From Aequorivita sinensis (GTDB lineage Bacteria; Bacteroidota; Bacteroidia; Flavobacteriales; Flavobacteriaceae): 64,000 nucleotides of DNA. This document shows positions 43,787-52,496 of the stretch, piece after piece (within the stretch, counting starts at the first letter, position 1; the number at the start of each line of letters is the position of its first letter). Below the pieces are notes generated by a model. That model was not told where the DNA came from and ran no database searches. It saw only the letters and a list, made by a program, of their open reading frames with translations. The position numbers and the translations under genes are program-made. The DNA lies in assembly GCF_006346335.1 (NCBI RefSeq), contig NZ_VDMC01000002.1, positions 434,001-498,000 on the forward strand, written 5' to 3'.

Positions 43787-45099
43787 TTGCTTTCCGTTCT
43801 TGTTATTTTAGCTCCAATAGCTCTTAATCTTTCATCAATATTTTCGTAACCTCGATCTATTTGTTCGATGTTGTGAATAACGCTTGTGCCTTGTGCAGAA
43901 AGCGCTGCAATTAACAATGAAACTCCTGCACGTATATCTGGCGAAACCATTGTAGTTGCCTTTAAATTAGACTGGAAGTTATGCCCGATTACTGTTGCAC
44001 GATGCGGGTCGCAAAGAATGATTTTTGCCCCCATATCTATTAATTTATCCACAAAGAACAGGCGGCTTTCAAACATCTTTTGATGAATAAGCACACTTCC
44101 TTTTGCTTGAGTACAAATTACAAGAACGATACTCAATAAATCTGGCGTAAATCCTGGCCAAGGTGCGTCAGCTACTGTAAGAATAGAACCGTCAATATAG
44201 CCTTGAATTTCGTATTCATCTTGCGAAGGGATATGGATATCATCTCCTACCTTATTTAGTGTAATACCAAGTTTACGGAAGGTTTCAGGTATAAGCCCTA
44301 AATTTTCCCAACTTACATTTTTAATGGTAATTTCACTTCTTGTCATTGCTGCAAGACCAATCCAACTACCAATCTCAATCATATCTGGTAAAACACGATG
44401 ATTACATCCACCAAGTTTTTCTACCCCTTCAATTTCTAGTAAGTTTGAACCAACACCTTTAATCTTAGCTCCCATCAAGATAAGCATCTTACAAAGTTGT
44501 TGTATATAAGGTTCACAAGCCGCGTTGTAAATTGTAGTTGTTCCTTCAGCCAAAACTGCAGCCATTATAATATTTGCAGTTCCAGTAACTGAAGCTTGAT
44601 CTAAAAGCATATAAGCCCCTTTTAAACCCTCTGGAGCTTCTACTCCATAAAAGCGCTCTTCTCTATTGTATCTAAATTTTGCACCTAATTTAATAAACCC
44701 TTCAAAGTGGGTATCTAATCGTCTTCTTCCTATTTTATCGCCACCAGGTCGCGGAATATATCCTTTTCCAAATCTAGCCAATAACGGACCTACAATCATG
44801 ATAGAACCGCGAAGAGAGCTACCCTCTTGCTTAAATAGTTCAGATTCTAGGTATTCAAGGTTAATTTCATCTGCAATAAATGAATATTTTCCTTTGTCAA
44901 GTTTTTCAACTTTTACTCCTAAATTACCAAGTATCTGTATAAGCTTATTAACATCAAGAATATCTGGAATATTCTCAATAATCACTTTTTCAGGAGTTAA
45001 TAATACTGCACAAAGAATTTGTAAGGCTTCATTTTTGGCACCTTGAGGGGTTATTTCGCCCTTTAGTTTATGCCCACCTTCTATTTGGAAACTACCCAT
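43783..45099 (-). CDS. murA: UDP-GlcNAc 1-carboxyvinyltransferase MurA, Cys-to-Asp variant
   Basis: First committed enzyme of peptidoglycan synthesis, joining PEP to UDP-GlcNAc. The 438-aa protein has the catalytic Lys22-Asn23 (QGAKNEALQ) and the two-domain inside-out barrel features. The mobile active-site loop reads PRPGGDKIGRRRLDTH: Asp121 stands where E. coli MurA has the fosfomycin-target Cys115. Such Asp variants (known in mycobacteria and chlamydiae) remain active but are insensitive to fosfomycin. The gene is 17 bp after a DUF4290 gene on the same strand, an arrangement I recall as common in Bacteroidota. Confidence 0.95.
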   Translation of the reverse strand: MGSFQIEGGHKLKGEITPQGAKNEALQILCAVLLTPEKVIIENIPDILDVNKLIQILGNLGVKVEKLDKGKYSFIADEINLEYLESELFKQEGSSLRGSIMIVGPLLARFGKGYIPRPGGDKIGRRRLDTHFEGFIKLGAKFRYNREERFYGVEAPEGLKGAYMLLDQASVTGTANIIMAAVLAEGTTTIYNAACEPYIQQLCKMLILMGAKIKGVGSNLLEIEGVEKLGGCNHRVLPDMIEIGSWIGLAAMTRSEITIKNVSWENLGLIPETFRKLGITLNKVGDDIHIPSQDEYEIQGYIDGSILTVADAPWPGFTPDLLSIVLVICTQAKGSVLIHQKMFESRLFFVDKLIDMGAKIILCDPHRATVIGHNFQSNLKATTMVSPDIRAGVSLLIAALSAQGTSVIHNIEQIDRGYENIDERLRAIGAKITRTESN

Positions 45100-45116
45100 A
45101 GATAAAGATTGGAAAT

Positions 45117-45776
45117 TTAGTGACGCTTTCGGTTGCGATTGTTAGAATTCGATTTGTAGTTTTTCTTATTTGAACTTGAAGATGAATAGCGCTTTTTAAC
45201 TTTTAGTAGGTTTGAAGCATCGCTTAAGTCTTCATCACTATTTTTAAGATTGATTTTCCCTTCTGAAAGCTCATAAAGGTGTCCGAAAATCACATCATCT
45301 TCAACAGTGTCTTTATTCCAATTAAGGAAACACTTTTTCATGTGGTTTGCGATAGTTAGAATCAAACCATCTTTTTTATCTCCATCTTCCCATCTATTAG
45401 CGACATCTATCATCCTTTTAATATTGTTCCCGTAAAAACGGTACTTTGGATGATTCTGTGGATAACTTAAAGGTTCTGGTCTTTCCAATAACTCTTCTCT
45501 TGAAGGAATTGGATATGGAGAATCAACATCTAATTTAAAATCAGACATTATAAAAAGTTGATCCCACAGCATCGGTTGAAAATCTGGAACATCGCGAAGG
45601 TGAGGGTTTAGATTACCCATAACAGCAATAATACCTTTTGCCATTTTATTGCGTTCTTCTTTGTCTTCGGTAGCAATAGCCTGATCGACCATTTTTTGTA
45701 TATGGCGACCGTATTCAGGTATTATTAATTTTGGACGCTCTGTATTATACTCTATCTGTGAAACTTCTTGTATCAA
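45117..45776 (-). CDS. DUF4290 family protein
   Basis: The 219-aa cytoplasmic protein matches the Bacteroidota DUF4290 family: YNTERPKLIIPEYGRHIQKM, MGNLNPHLRDVPDFQPMLWD, QNHPKYRFYGNNIKRMIDVA and IANHMKKCFLNWNKD. A low-complexity Ser/Asn/Lys/Arg tail follows (YSSSSSNKKNYKSNSNNRNR), which could bind nucleic acid. Function is unknown. It is immediately upstream of murA and probably in its operon. Confidence 0.87.
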   Translation of the reverse strand: MIQEVSQIEYNTERPKLIIPEYGRHIQKMVDQAIATEDKEERNKMAKGIIAVMGNLNPHLRDVPDFQPMLWDQLFIMSDFKLDVDSPYPIPSREELLERPEPLSYPQNHPKYRFYGNNIKRMIDVANRWEDGDKKDGLILTIANHMKKCFLNWNKDTVEDDVIFGHLYELSEGKINLKNSDEDLSDASNLLKVKKRYSSSSSNKKNYKSNSNNRNRKRH

Positions 45777-45851
45777 ATTTTTAATATTAGGGGAGAGAAT
45801 TATTTTACTTGGAAAGATTGAAAAATCATTTCACTTGCAAATTACTAAAAA

Positions 45852-46142
45852 TTAAAGTGAAATTACACCTTCAACCTTAGAAACTTCAAGATATTTTTCT
45901 ACAACTTCTTCTGGTGAAGACATTGTAACCCTTACCGATATACTTGTATATGTGCCTTTTGAAGAATCTCTTGTGTTAATCACTGCATCAGTTTTATCAA
46001 AAACCGCACGTATTTCTGCTATCTTTTCAAGATCTGCAGGCACTACAAATTTATAGAGGTATGGTGAAGGCCAAGTAGTGTCTCCTTTAAGTTGCTCTTT
46101 TAAACGTTCGTAAAACTCTGTAGTCTTTTTATCTTGACTCAT
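45852..46142 (-). CDS. DUF493 family protein (YbeD-like)
   Basis: The 96-aa protein has the ACT-like DUF493 fold: TWPSPYLYKFVVPADLEKIA, then GTYTSISVRVTMSSPEEVVE and VEGVISL at the C-terminus. E. coli YbeD is the best-known relative and has no settled role. It is the first minus-strand gene of the run DUF493-DUF4290-murA. Confidence 0.88.
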   Translation of the reverse strand: MSQDKKTTEFYERLKEQLKGDTTWPSPYLYKFVVPADLEKIAEIRAVFDKTDAVINTRDSSKGTYTSISVRVTMSSPEEVVEKYLEVSKVEGVISL

Positions 46143-46227
46143 TTATATAGTAAGTAGTTGGGTGAACTGCAAAGATACACTTTCACCACAAATAATTATT
46201 TACTTACTTTGTATAAAATTATAACTT

Positions 46228-46767
46228 TTGAAAACAAGACGAATTGTAATTACTGGTGGACCAGGCTCGGGAAAAACCTCTTTGATTAAGTATTTAGAAG
46301 ATAAGGGGTATAAAGTAAAAGAAGAAATCTCCAGAGAAGTTACACTTCAAGCTCAAAAAGAGGGTATTGATCAACTTTTTTTGGAAAAACCCATCCTATT
46401 TAGCCAAAAACTGCTAGAGGGAAGATTAAGGCAGTACCTAGAAGGAAATGATTGTGTTGACAAAATTCTTTTCTACGATCGCGGTATGCCAGATGTTACT
46501 GCTTATATGGATTTTGTAAACACCGAATACCCTGAATATTTTTCAAAAACCTGTATTGAACATAGATACGATGAAGTTTTTGTATTACCACCTTGGAAAC
46601 AAATCTATAAACAAGACAACGAACGGTATGAGTCTTTTGACCAAGCCGAAAAAATATTTCATTTTTTAAAAAAAGGTTACACTAATTTCGGTTATAAAAT
46701 CCATGAAGTACCAGTAGGGTCAATTGAAGATCGCGCTCACTACATTCTTAGAAGCTTAAATGAGTAG
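46228..46767 (+). CDS. AAA-type ATPase/kinase (AAA_28, NadR-like)
   Basis: The 179-aa P-loop protein starts at TTG (MKTRRIVITGGPGSGKTSLI). Walker A is GGPGSGKT at 10-17; a Walker B-like ILFYDRGMPDVTAY follows near 80-92; RYDEVFVLPPW and DNERYESFDQA complete the pattern seen in predicted nucleotide or small-molecule kinases. The substrate is unknown. It is divergent from the DUF493 gene and 77 bp upstream of the second recQ gene on the same strand. Confidence 0.85.
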   Translation: MKTRRIVITGGPGSGKTSLIKYLEDKGYKVKEEISREVTLQAQKEGIDQLFLEKPILFSQKLLEGRLRQYLEGNDCVDKILFYDRGMPDVTAYMDFVNTEYPEYFSKTCIEHRYDEVFVLPPWKQIYKQDNERYESFDQAEKIFHFLKKGYTNFGYKIHEVPVGSIEDRAHYILRSLNE

Positions 46768-46844
46768 GTGTTTAAAGTAAAACCCTTATTCCTCATATAT
46801 ATAAATAGTTATTTATAACTTAGTAAATAATAAACTTCGTCAAT

Positions 46845-48743
46845 TTGACAAATGTCCACGACATCTTAAACAAATATTGGGGTTATACTTCCTTTAGACC
46901 AAAACAGGAAGATATAATTAATTCCGTAATAAACGGAAGGGATACCGTGGCTTTATTACCTACTGGCGGGGGAAAATCTATATGCTTCCAAGTTCCTGCA
47001 ATGGCCATGGAAGGAATATGTATCGTGGTTTCCCCCTTGGTAGCACTAATGGGAGATCAAGTAAATTCACTAAAAGAACGCGGCATAAAAGCTTTAAACT
47101 TAACGGGGGGAATTTCATTTTCTGAATTGAATACACTTTTGGACAACGCCCTTTTTGGAAAATACAAGTTTCTATATCTTTCTCCTGAAAGGCTGCAACA
47201 GGAAGTAGTTCAGAATTACATCAGGCAAATGAATGTGAACCTAATTGCTATTGATGAAGCGCACTGTATATCGCAATGGGGAAACGATTTTAGACCTGCC
47301 TACAAAAACATAACAATCCTTCGTGAAATTCACCCATTAACTCCTATTATTGCACTTACTGCAACAGCAACAACAGAGGTTTTAAAGGATACTATAGCAG
47401 AGTTAAAACTCGAACAACCTGAGATATTTAAAAACTCATTTGTAAGAAAAAATCTTTCCTATCAGGTTTATAAAGAAGAAGACAAACTTTATAAGGCAGA
47501 GCAGTTTTTAAAGAGCAATACCGGCTCAGCAATTGTTTATGTAAGAAACCGAAAAGGCACCATTGAAATAAGCGAACAACTTAATAGCTTAGGAATCTCT
47601 TCAACTTATTATCACGGTGGAGTTTCCACTAAGGAAAAAGCTAAAAAACTTCAATCTTGGCGACGAGGTGAAGTGTCGACTATGGTAGCTACTAATGCCT
47701 TTGGAATGGGAATAGACCAACCCAATGTTCGCTATGTAATTCACTTACAAATTCCAGAAAGCATAGAAAGCTATTTTCAAGAAGCAGGTCGCGCGGGGCG
47801 TGATGGTAAACTTGCAACAGCAGTTTTACTCTATAACGATTCCGATAAAATACAGGTACAAAAACAATTTATAGAATCACTTCCTTCCTCAACAGATTTG
47901 AAAAAGATATATCGGAAACTGAATAATTTTTTCCAGATATCTTATGGTGAAGGAGAGTTTACAAAACACAACTTTGGGTTTTCGGAATTCTGTAAAACCT
48001 ATAATTTCAATCCTCTTCTTGCGTATAATGCTTTAAACAATTTAGACCGATTAGGTGTTATTCAATTATCACAAGAATTTGGACGGAAATCTACCATTCA
48101 ATTTTTAATTTCTTCAGAGCGTTTATTAAACTATTTTGAAAAAGACATCACCTCTTCAATAATTGGTAAAACGATCTTAAGAATTTACGGTGGAGTTTTT
48201 GAAATGCCCACTTCAATCAATTTAGAACTTATTTCTTCAAAAACAGGGCAATCTATTGAAACTATTATTTCTACTTTAAAAAAGTTAGAACGCGATCAAG
48301 TGGTAGAGTTGTCTTTACAAATTACTGATGCTACTCTTACTTTTCTCGTCCCAAGAGAAGATGATAAAACTATTAACGTTATTTCACGGGATGTAGAGGC
48401 TTTAAATAGAAAAAAGACCGCTCAAGTAAATTCGGTGTTACATTATATAAACGACACAAAAACCTGTCGGAGTGTTCAATTGGTAAAATACTTTGGGGAA
48501 ACAACCTCAGAAGATTGTGGAATTTGCTCTAATTGTAATTTATCATCGCCACAAGCTTCTAACAAAGAATTAAAAAACATTGCTGTACAAATACTAGTCT
48601 TGCTTGAAGGTAGTGATTTAAGTTCGCGTGAAATAACAGAAAAACTTACTTTTGCGGAAGACACTGTTTTAAAAGTAATCCGGATATTACTGGATGCTGA
48701 AAAGATAAAAGTGAGTATAAAAAACGAATATTACATACCTTAA
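46845..48743 (+). CDS. recQ: RecQ-family DNA helicase, short form with intact zinc site
   Basis: The 632-aa helicase starts at TTG (MTNVHDILNKYWGYTSFRPK). It has PTGGGKS, AIDEAHCISQWGNDFRPAY, LTATATTEV and FQEAGRAGRDG. Its zinc-binding subdomain is complete: a Cys in TKTCRSVQLVKYFGE and CGICSNC. Unlike the 730-aa paralog it lacks an HRDC domain and ends in a short winged-helix-like segment (GSDLSSREITEKLTFAEDTV). Role: unwinding of recombination or fork intermediates. The two paralogs probably have separate duties. Confidence 0.92.
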   Translation: MTNVHDILNKYWGYTSFRPKQEDIINSVINGRDTVALLPTGGGKSICFQVPAMAMEGICIVVSPLVALMGDQVNSLKERGIKALNLTGGISFSELNTLLDNALFGKYKFLYLSPERLQQEVVQNYIRQMNVNLIAIDEAHCISQWGNDFRPAYKNITILREIHPLTPIIALTATATTEVLKDTIAELKLEQPEIFKNSFVRKNLSYQVYKEEDKLYKAEQFLKSNTGSAIVYVRNRKGTIEISEQLNSLGISSTYYHGGVSTKEKAKKLQSWRRGEVSTMVATNAFGMGIDQPNVRYVIHLQIPESIESYFQEAGRAGRDGKLATAVLLYNDSDKIQVQKQFIESLPSSTDLKKIYRKLNNFFQISYGEGEFTKHNFGFSEFCKTYNFNPLLAYNALNNLDRLGVIQLSQEFGRKSTIQFLISSERLLNYFEKDITSSIIGKTILRIYGGVFEMPTSINLELISSKTGQSIETIISTLKKLERDQVVELSLQITDATLTFLVPREDDKTINVISRDVEALNRKKTAQVNSVLHYINDTKTCRSVQLVKYFGETTSEDCGICSNCNLSSPQASNKELKNIAVQILVLLEGSDLSSREITEKLTFAEDTVLKVIRILLDAEKIKVSIKNEYYIP

Positions 48744-48844
48744 AATTGACTTTATAATTGAAATATCTAGAGCATCCTGTTGGAGTTTTTAGATATCGCA
48801 TTTATATATTATTACGTCATTAAACTTATTATAGAGATTTAAAA

Positions 48845-49795
48845 ATGCCAAAAGATTTAAGAATAGTATTTATGGGAACTCCAGATTTTGCTGTTGGAGT
48901 TCTAAAAGAAATGGTTGAAGCAGGAAGAAACATCGTTGGTGTAGTTACAGCGGCAGACAAACCTGCTGGAAGAGGACGAAAACTAATGGGGTCGGCAGTA
49001 AAAAACTATGCTGTTTCAAAAGGATTAAAGGTTCTACAGCCATCTAATTTAAAAGACAAAGCTTTTTTAAATGAACTTGAAGAGCTACAAGCAAATCTTC
49101 AAGTAGTTGTTGCTTTTAGAATGCTTCCAAAAGTTGTTTGGCAAATGCCTGAATTGGGCACTTTCAATCTTCATGCATCACTTTTACCACAATATAGGGG
49201 AGCTGCACCAATTAACTGGGCTATTATTAATGGTGAGAAGAAAACAGGGGTAACCACCTTCTTTATAGATGAGAAAATCGACACTGGAGCAATAATAGCA
49301 AATACAGAAGTTGATATTGTAGATGATGAAAACGCCGAATCTCTCCACGACAAATTAATGGATGTAGGAGGCAAACTAGTTTTAGAAACACTTACCTTAA
49401 TAGAGCATGGTAATGTTGATCCTAAAATTCAATCTAACAATAGCGACCTAAAAGAGGCGCCAAAGCTCACACCCGAGAACACTCGAATAGATTGGAACAA
49501 ACCAGGAAAAGAAATTGAAGCATTTATTAGAGGTCTTTCCCCCTATCCTGTTGCTTGGTCTGTATTACATAATAATGATGAAGAGCTAAAAGCTAAGATA
49601 TACTCAGCCAAATACGAAAAAGCAGATCACAATCAAGAGCCGGGAGAAATTGAAACCACAAAAAAGGTAATAAAAGTTGCTTGTTTTGATGGTTACATTT
49701 TAGTGAAGGAGTTACAGCTTCCTGGAAAGCGAAAAATGGATAGTGCATCGCTTTTAAATGGTTATTCATTCGATGTGAATTCAAAACTGTCGTAA
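48845..49795 (+). CDS. fmt: Methionyl-tRNA formyltransferase
   Basis: Formylates Met-tRNAfMet with 10-formyl-THF to start translation. The 316-aa length is standard. RIVFMGTPDFAVGVLKEM (5-22) and AADKPAGRGRKL open the protein, and the catalytic core is FNLHASLLPQYRGAAPINWA followed by TTFFIDEKIDTGAI (Asn/His/Asp). The C-terminal OB domain (IKVACFDGYILVKELQLPGK) binds tRNA. def is not adjacent in this window. Confidence 0.95.
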   Translation: MPKDLRIVFMGTPDFAVGVLKEMVEAGRNIVGVVTAADKPAGRGRKLMGSAVKNYAVSKGLKVLQPSNLKDKAFLNELEELQANLQVVVAFRMLPKVVWQMPELGTFNLHASLLPQYRGAAPINWAIINGEKKTGVTTFFIDEKIDTGAIIANTEVDIVDDENAESLHDKLMDVGGKLVLETLTLIEHGNVDPKIQSNNSDLKEAPKLTPENTRIDWNKPGKEIEAFIRGLSPYPVAWSVLHNNDEELKAKIYSAKYEKADHNQEPGEIETTKKVIKVACFDGYILVKELQLPGKRKMDSASLLNGYSFDVNSKLS

Positions 49796-49898
49796 ACCCT
49801 CGTAAACACTGATTTGATTAAATTTTATTTAAAAACAATCAAGTTTATTAACAATCGACCAAAGTTATTAACAATATAGTGGATTTACTGCGTGGTTA

Positions 49899-49929
49899 CT
49901 TGCTTGAACGGATAATCCTTTTAAATTTG
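49899..49929 (+). promoter_or_regulatory. Promoter of the HU gene
   Basis: CTTG (49899-49902), exactly 19 bp, then TAAATTTG (49922-49929), a full -7 match. Transcription would start near 49936, 40 bp before the ATG. Confidence 0.6.
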
Positions 49930-49977
49930 TAGAGCAATTAATCGAAGTTTAACCAACAATTTAATTTAAAAAAAATT

Positions 49978-50250
49978 ATGAATAAATCTGATTTAATCGA
50001 TGCAATGGCAGAAGATGCCGGAATCACTAAAGCTGCTGCTAAGAAATCTTTAGAATCTTTCTTAGAAAATGTTCAAAACTCACTTAAGAAAGGTAACCGT
50101 GTATCTCTTGTAGGATTCGGTTCTTGGTCAGTTTCAAAAAGAGCTGCTAGAGAAGGAAGAAACCCTCAAACAGGAAAAACCATCAAAATTGCTGCTAAAA
50201 ACGTAGTGAAATTTAAAGCTGGTTCTGATTTACAAAATAGCGTAAATTAA
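49978..50250 (+). CDS. hup: HU family DNA-binding protein
   Basis: The 90-aa histone-like protein begins MNKSDLIDAMAEDAGITKAA. It has VSLVGFGSWSVSKRAAREGR with the DNA-intercalating arm NPQTGKTIKIAAKNVVKFKA. It bends and compacts DNA. It is a single-gene unit with a recognisable promoter and terminator, as expected of a highly expressed gene. Confidence 0.95.
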   Translation: MNKSDLIDAMAEDAGITKAAAKKSLESFLENVQNSLKKGNRVSLVGFGSWSVSKRAAREGRNPQTGKTIKIAAKNVVKFKAGSDLQNSVN

Positions 50251-50277
50251 TTGTAAAAAATACTTTACAAAATTTAA

Positions 50278-50315
50278 AACCTTCTTTTCAATTTAATTGA
50301 TAAGAAGGTTTTTTT
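50278..50315 (+). terminator. HU gene terminator
   Basis: AACCTTCTT (50278-50286) pairs with AAGAAGGTT (50302-50310), followed by TTTTT. Confidence 0.9.
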
Positions 50316-50455
50316 ATTGGTCTGATTTATAGTTTATTAGTAATTCATTCTTTTTTATGAATATTGATGAGTTAATCATAATTATACTTTGGTTTGATTA
50401 AATTTTTGGCATTCTTAAATTAATTACTTAGCTTTAATAAACCAAATAAAAACTA

Positions 50456-51016
50456 ATGACCATAATTAAACCCGAAAAAGGCCATCTTTTAATTGCGGAA
50501 CCATCTATTATAGGTGACGTTTCATTCAATCGTTCTGTCGTTTTATTGGCAGAGTACAATGAAACAGGTTCTGTAGGTTTTATTCTCAACAAGCCATTAA
50601 AACATAAGCTTAGAGACTTTATTCCAGAAGTTAAATCTAAGCTCACTGTTTACAATGGCGGACCTGTAGAACAAGACAACCTTTATTTTATTCATAGTAT
50701 TCCAGACATTATTCCTGAAAGTATAGAAATTTCGAAAGGCATTTATTGGGGTGGCGATTTTAATGCAATCTTAGATTTACTAAAAGAAGATAAATTAAAC
50801 GAAAATCAAATTCGTTTCTTTTTAGGATATTCAGGATGGGAAGCCGACCAATTAGACCAAGAATTAGAAGTACATAGCTGGGTAGTAGTCCCAAATACCT
50901 ATAACAATGAGATAATAGGAAAAACCAAAGCTAATTTTTGGAAACAAAAAATGATCGAACTTGGAGGCGATTATGTTTTATGGTCTAACGCTCCAGAAAA
51001 CCCTACTTACAACTAA
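50456..51016 (+). CDS. YqgE/AlgH family protein
   Basis: The 186-aa protein matches the YqgE/AlgH family (UPF0301): KGHLLIAEPSIIGDVSFNRS, VVLLAEYNETGSVGFILNKP, VYNGGPVEQDNLYFIHSIPD, KGIYWGGDFNAILDLL and RFFLGYSGWEADQLDQEL. Crystal structures of the family exist but the role is unsettled (transcription control of alginate was proposed in Pseudomonas). Its stop codon overlaps the convergent aminotransferase stop within CTAA. Confidence 0.92.
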   Translation: MTIIKPEKGHLLIAEPSIIGDVSFNRSVVLLAEYNETGSVGFILNKPLKHKLRDFIPEVKSKLTVYNGGPVEQDNLYFIHSIPDIIPESIEISKGIYWGGDFNAILDLLKEDKLNENQIRFFLGYSGWEADQLDQELEVHSWVVVPNTYNNEIIGKTKANFWKQKMIELGGDYVLWSNAPENPTYN

Positions 51017-51858
51017 TTAGTTGTTACCAAATCATTCAATTTTTGCAATAAAATTTTTGCAATTTTATCTTCAAATGCATTTTCATTATACCTAGTAACG
51101 GGTACAATTCCTTGAATAACATTTGTTATAAAAATTTCGTCAGCGGTATGTAAATCCATAACCGAAATTGAGGTTTCTTTTATCGAATATTCTGTGTCGC
51201 TTTTTACAATAGTAATAAGCTGCTTTCGCATTATTCCATTTAAACATCCTTCTCGAATTGGAGGCGTTATAATAGTTTTTCCTGAAACGATAAACAGATT
51301 ACCATTTAAAGCCTCTACCACATTATTCTTTTCGTTTAGAAGAAAACAGTTATCAAAACCATTTTCCTTAGCAAAAACACTACCTAAAACATTAATTAAC
51401 CTATTGTTCGATTTTAAAGTGGAAAGCTCTCCTGAAGAAACTAAGTGTTCGTCATAAGCCCCTATTTTATACGCTGCAATATTCGATGGATACGTTAGTG
51501 AAGCTAAAGCTACAACCATAATTGCATATTCAACCTCATTGGTAAAGGGTGTGTATTTTCCTCCAGCCTTACGCCAAACTAATAGCTTTACTCTATATGA
51601 AGAATTTAAAGATGCCTGTGCAGCTATAGTTCTTGAAATTTCTTGTTTAAGAAAGTTGCTAGAAAAATTCTCTGAACTTTCCATTTTCAGAATTTTCAAT
51701 GACGATTTTAAACGTAGATAATGGTCTTCCCAAAAGTAAATCTTGCCATTTCCATAACGCATAGTTTCAAAAACAGCGTCACCATAATTCAAGCCTCTAT
51801 TATTAATTGTAATAGATGCATCTTGTTCTTTTACTATTTGGCCATTTAAGTTTATCAT
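51013..51858 (-). CDS. Class IV aminotransferase
   Basis: The 281-aa PLP enzyme of fold type IV begins INLNGQIVKEQDASITINNR, then GLNYGDAVFETMRYGNGKIY. The PLP lysine is in STLKSNNRLINVLG, and NLFIVSGKTIITPPIREGCL and ADEIFITNVIQGIVPV complete the family pattern. The group includes branched-chain and D-amino acid aminotransferases and aminodeoxychorismate lyase (PabC). The short length and EVEYAIMVVA context do not decide; PabC-like is possible. Confidence 0.87.
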   Translation of the reverse strand: MINLNGQIVKEQDASITINNRGLNYGDAVFETMRYGNGKIYFWEDHYLRLKSSLKILKMESSENFSSNFLKQEISRTIAAQASLNSSYRVKLLVWRKAGGKYTPFTNEVEYAIMVVALASLTYPSNIAAYKIGAYDEHLVSSGELSTLKSNNRLINVLGSVFAKENGFDNCFLLNEKNNVVEALNGNLFIVSGKTIITPPIREGCLNGIMRKQLITIVKSDTEYSIKETSISVMDLHTADEIFITNVIQGIVPVTRYNENAFEDKIAKILLQKLNDLVTTN

Positions 51859-51913
51859 ATAAAAAACCGTCTTAGCTATAAGACGGTTCTAAAATAATAT
51901 ATTTATTGCGGTT

Positions 51914-52300
51914 TTAAGCAGATCCTAAAATCTGTTTAAGGTTTGAAACCATATTTTCCCAAAGCATTTTTCCTTCTTCTATTTCATCTTCTTCAGCGTA
52001 GTCGGTTATCATAAGCGAGACGTCTTTAGTTATTTCGTCAACTTGTATTCTTAGTTCGAAATAAAACTCCTCCCCTTCATCTTCCAACCATCTAAATTTG
52101 ATGCGTTCAGGGCTTTTTTTGCTTAGTAACTTAGCTTTCTCTTCGCTACCTTCCCAAATAAAAGTATAAAATTCCCCACGTGAATTTACGTTGTCTGCAT
52201 ACCATTCTGATAACCCAGAAGGTGTTGAAATATATTGATATAATAATGATGGAGATACCTGTATTGGGAATTCCATTTCATATTTAATTTTGTCTTCCAT
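51914..52300 (-). CDS. START-like domain protein (AHSA1/SRPBCC-like)
   Basis: I start at the ATG at 52300 (MEDKIKYEMEFPIQVSPSLL); an in-frame ATG at 52324 would add eight residues. The 128-aa helix-grip protein has LYQYISTPSGLSEWYADNVN, FYTFIWEGSEEKAKLLSKK, IKFRWLEDEGEEFYFELRI and a C-terminal helix KMLWENMVSNLKQILGSA. The domain is small, acidic and cytoplasmic; the ligand is unknown. It lies 55 bp upstream of the aminotransferase on the same strand. Confidence 0.82.
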   Translation of the reverse strand: MEDKIKYEMEFPIQVSPSLLYQYISTPSGLSEWYADNVNSRGEFYTFIWEGSEEKAKLLSKKSPERIKFRWLEDEGEEFYFELRIQVDEITKDVSLMITDYAEEDEIEEGKMLWENMVSNLKQILGSA

Positions 52301-52414
52301 AGCACTATATTTGTTGCTGCCCAATATATATATATTAATTATAATCCCGAAATATTCGTTTAAAAATTTTATGAGATCAAGATATAAAAAAAATGAAATA
52401 AATTTGAGATAAAA

Positions 52415-52445
52415 TTTGCGTCAGTTTATTTTGTTACTATCTTTG
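52415..52445 (+). promoter_or_regulatory. tRNA-Met promoter
   Basis: TTTG (52415-52418), 19 bp, TATCTTTG (52438-52445): an exact match to the Bacteroidota housekeeping promoter. The tRNA starts about 45 bp after the predicted start site. Confidence 0.8.
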
Positions 52446-52496
52446 CAGCCGCTTAGGCCTTTTGGCTGTAGCAAATTTAGATTAAAAATCTAAAAT

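Noticed and set aside
43886-45046. Plus-strand ORFs opposite murA
   Set aside because: They lie wholly inside the conserved murA gene on the other strand and look like frame shadows.
48760-48824. Inverted repeat upstream of fmt as a regulatory RNA
   Set aside because: The ATATCTA/TAGATAT arms are short and AT-only with a long loop, so chance is likely.
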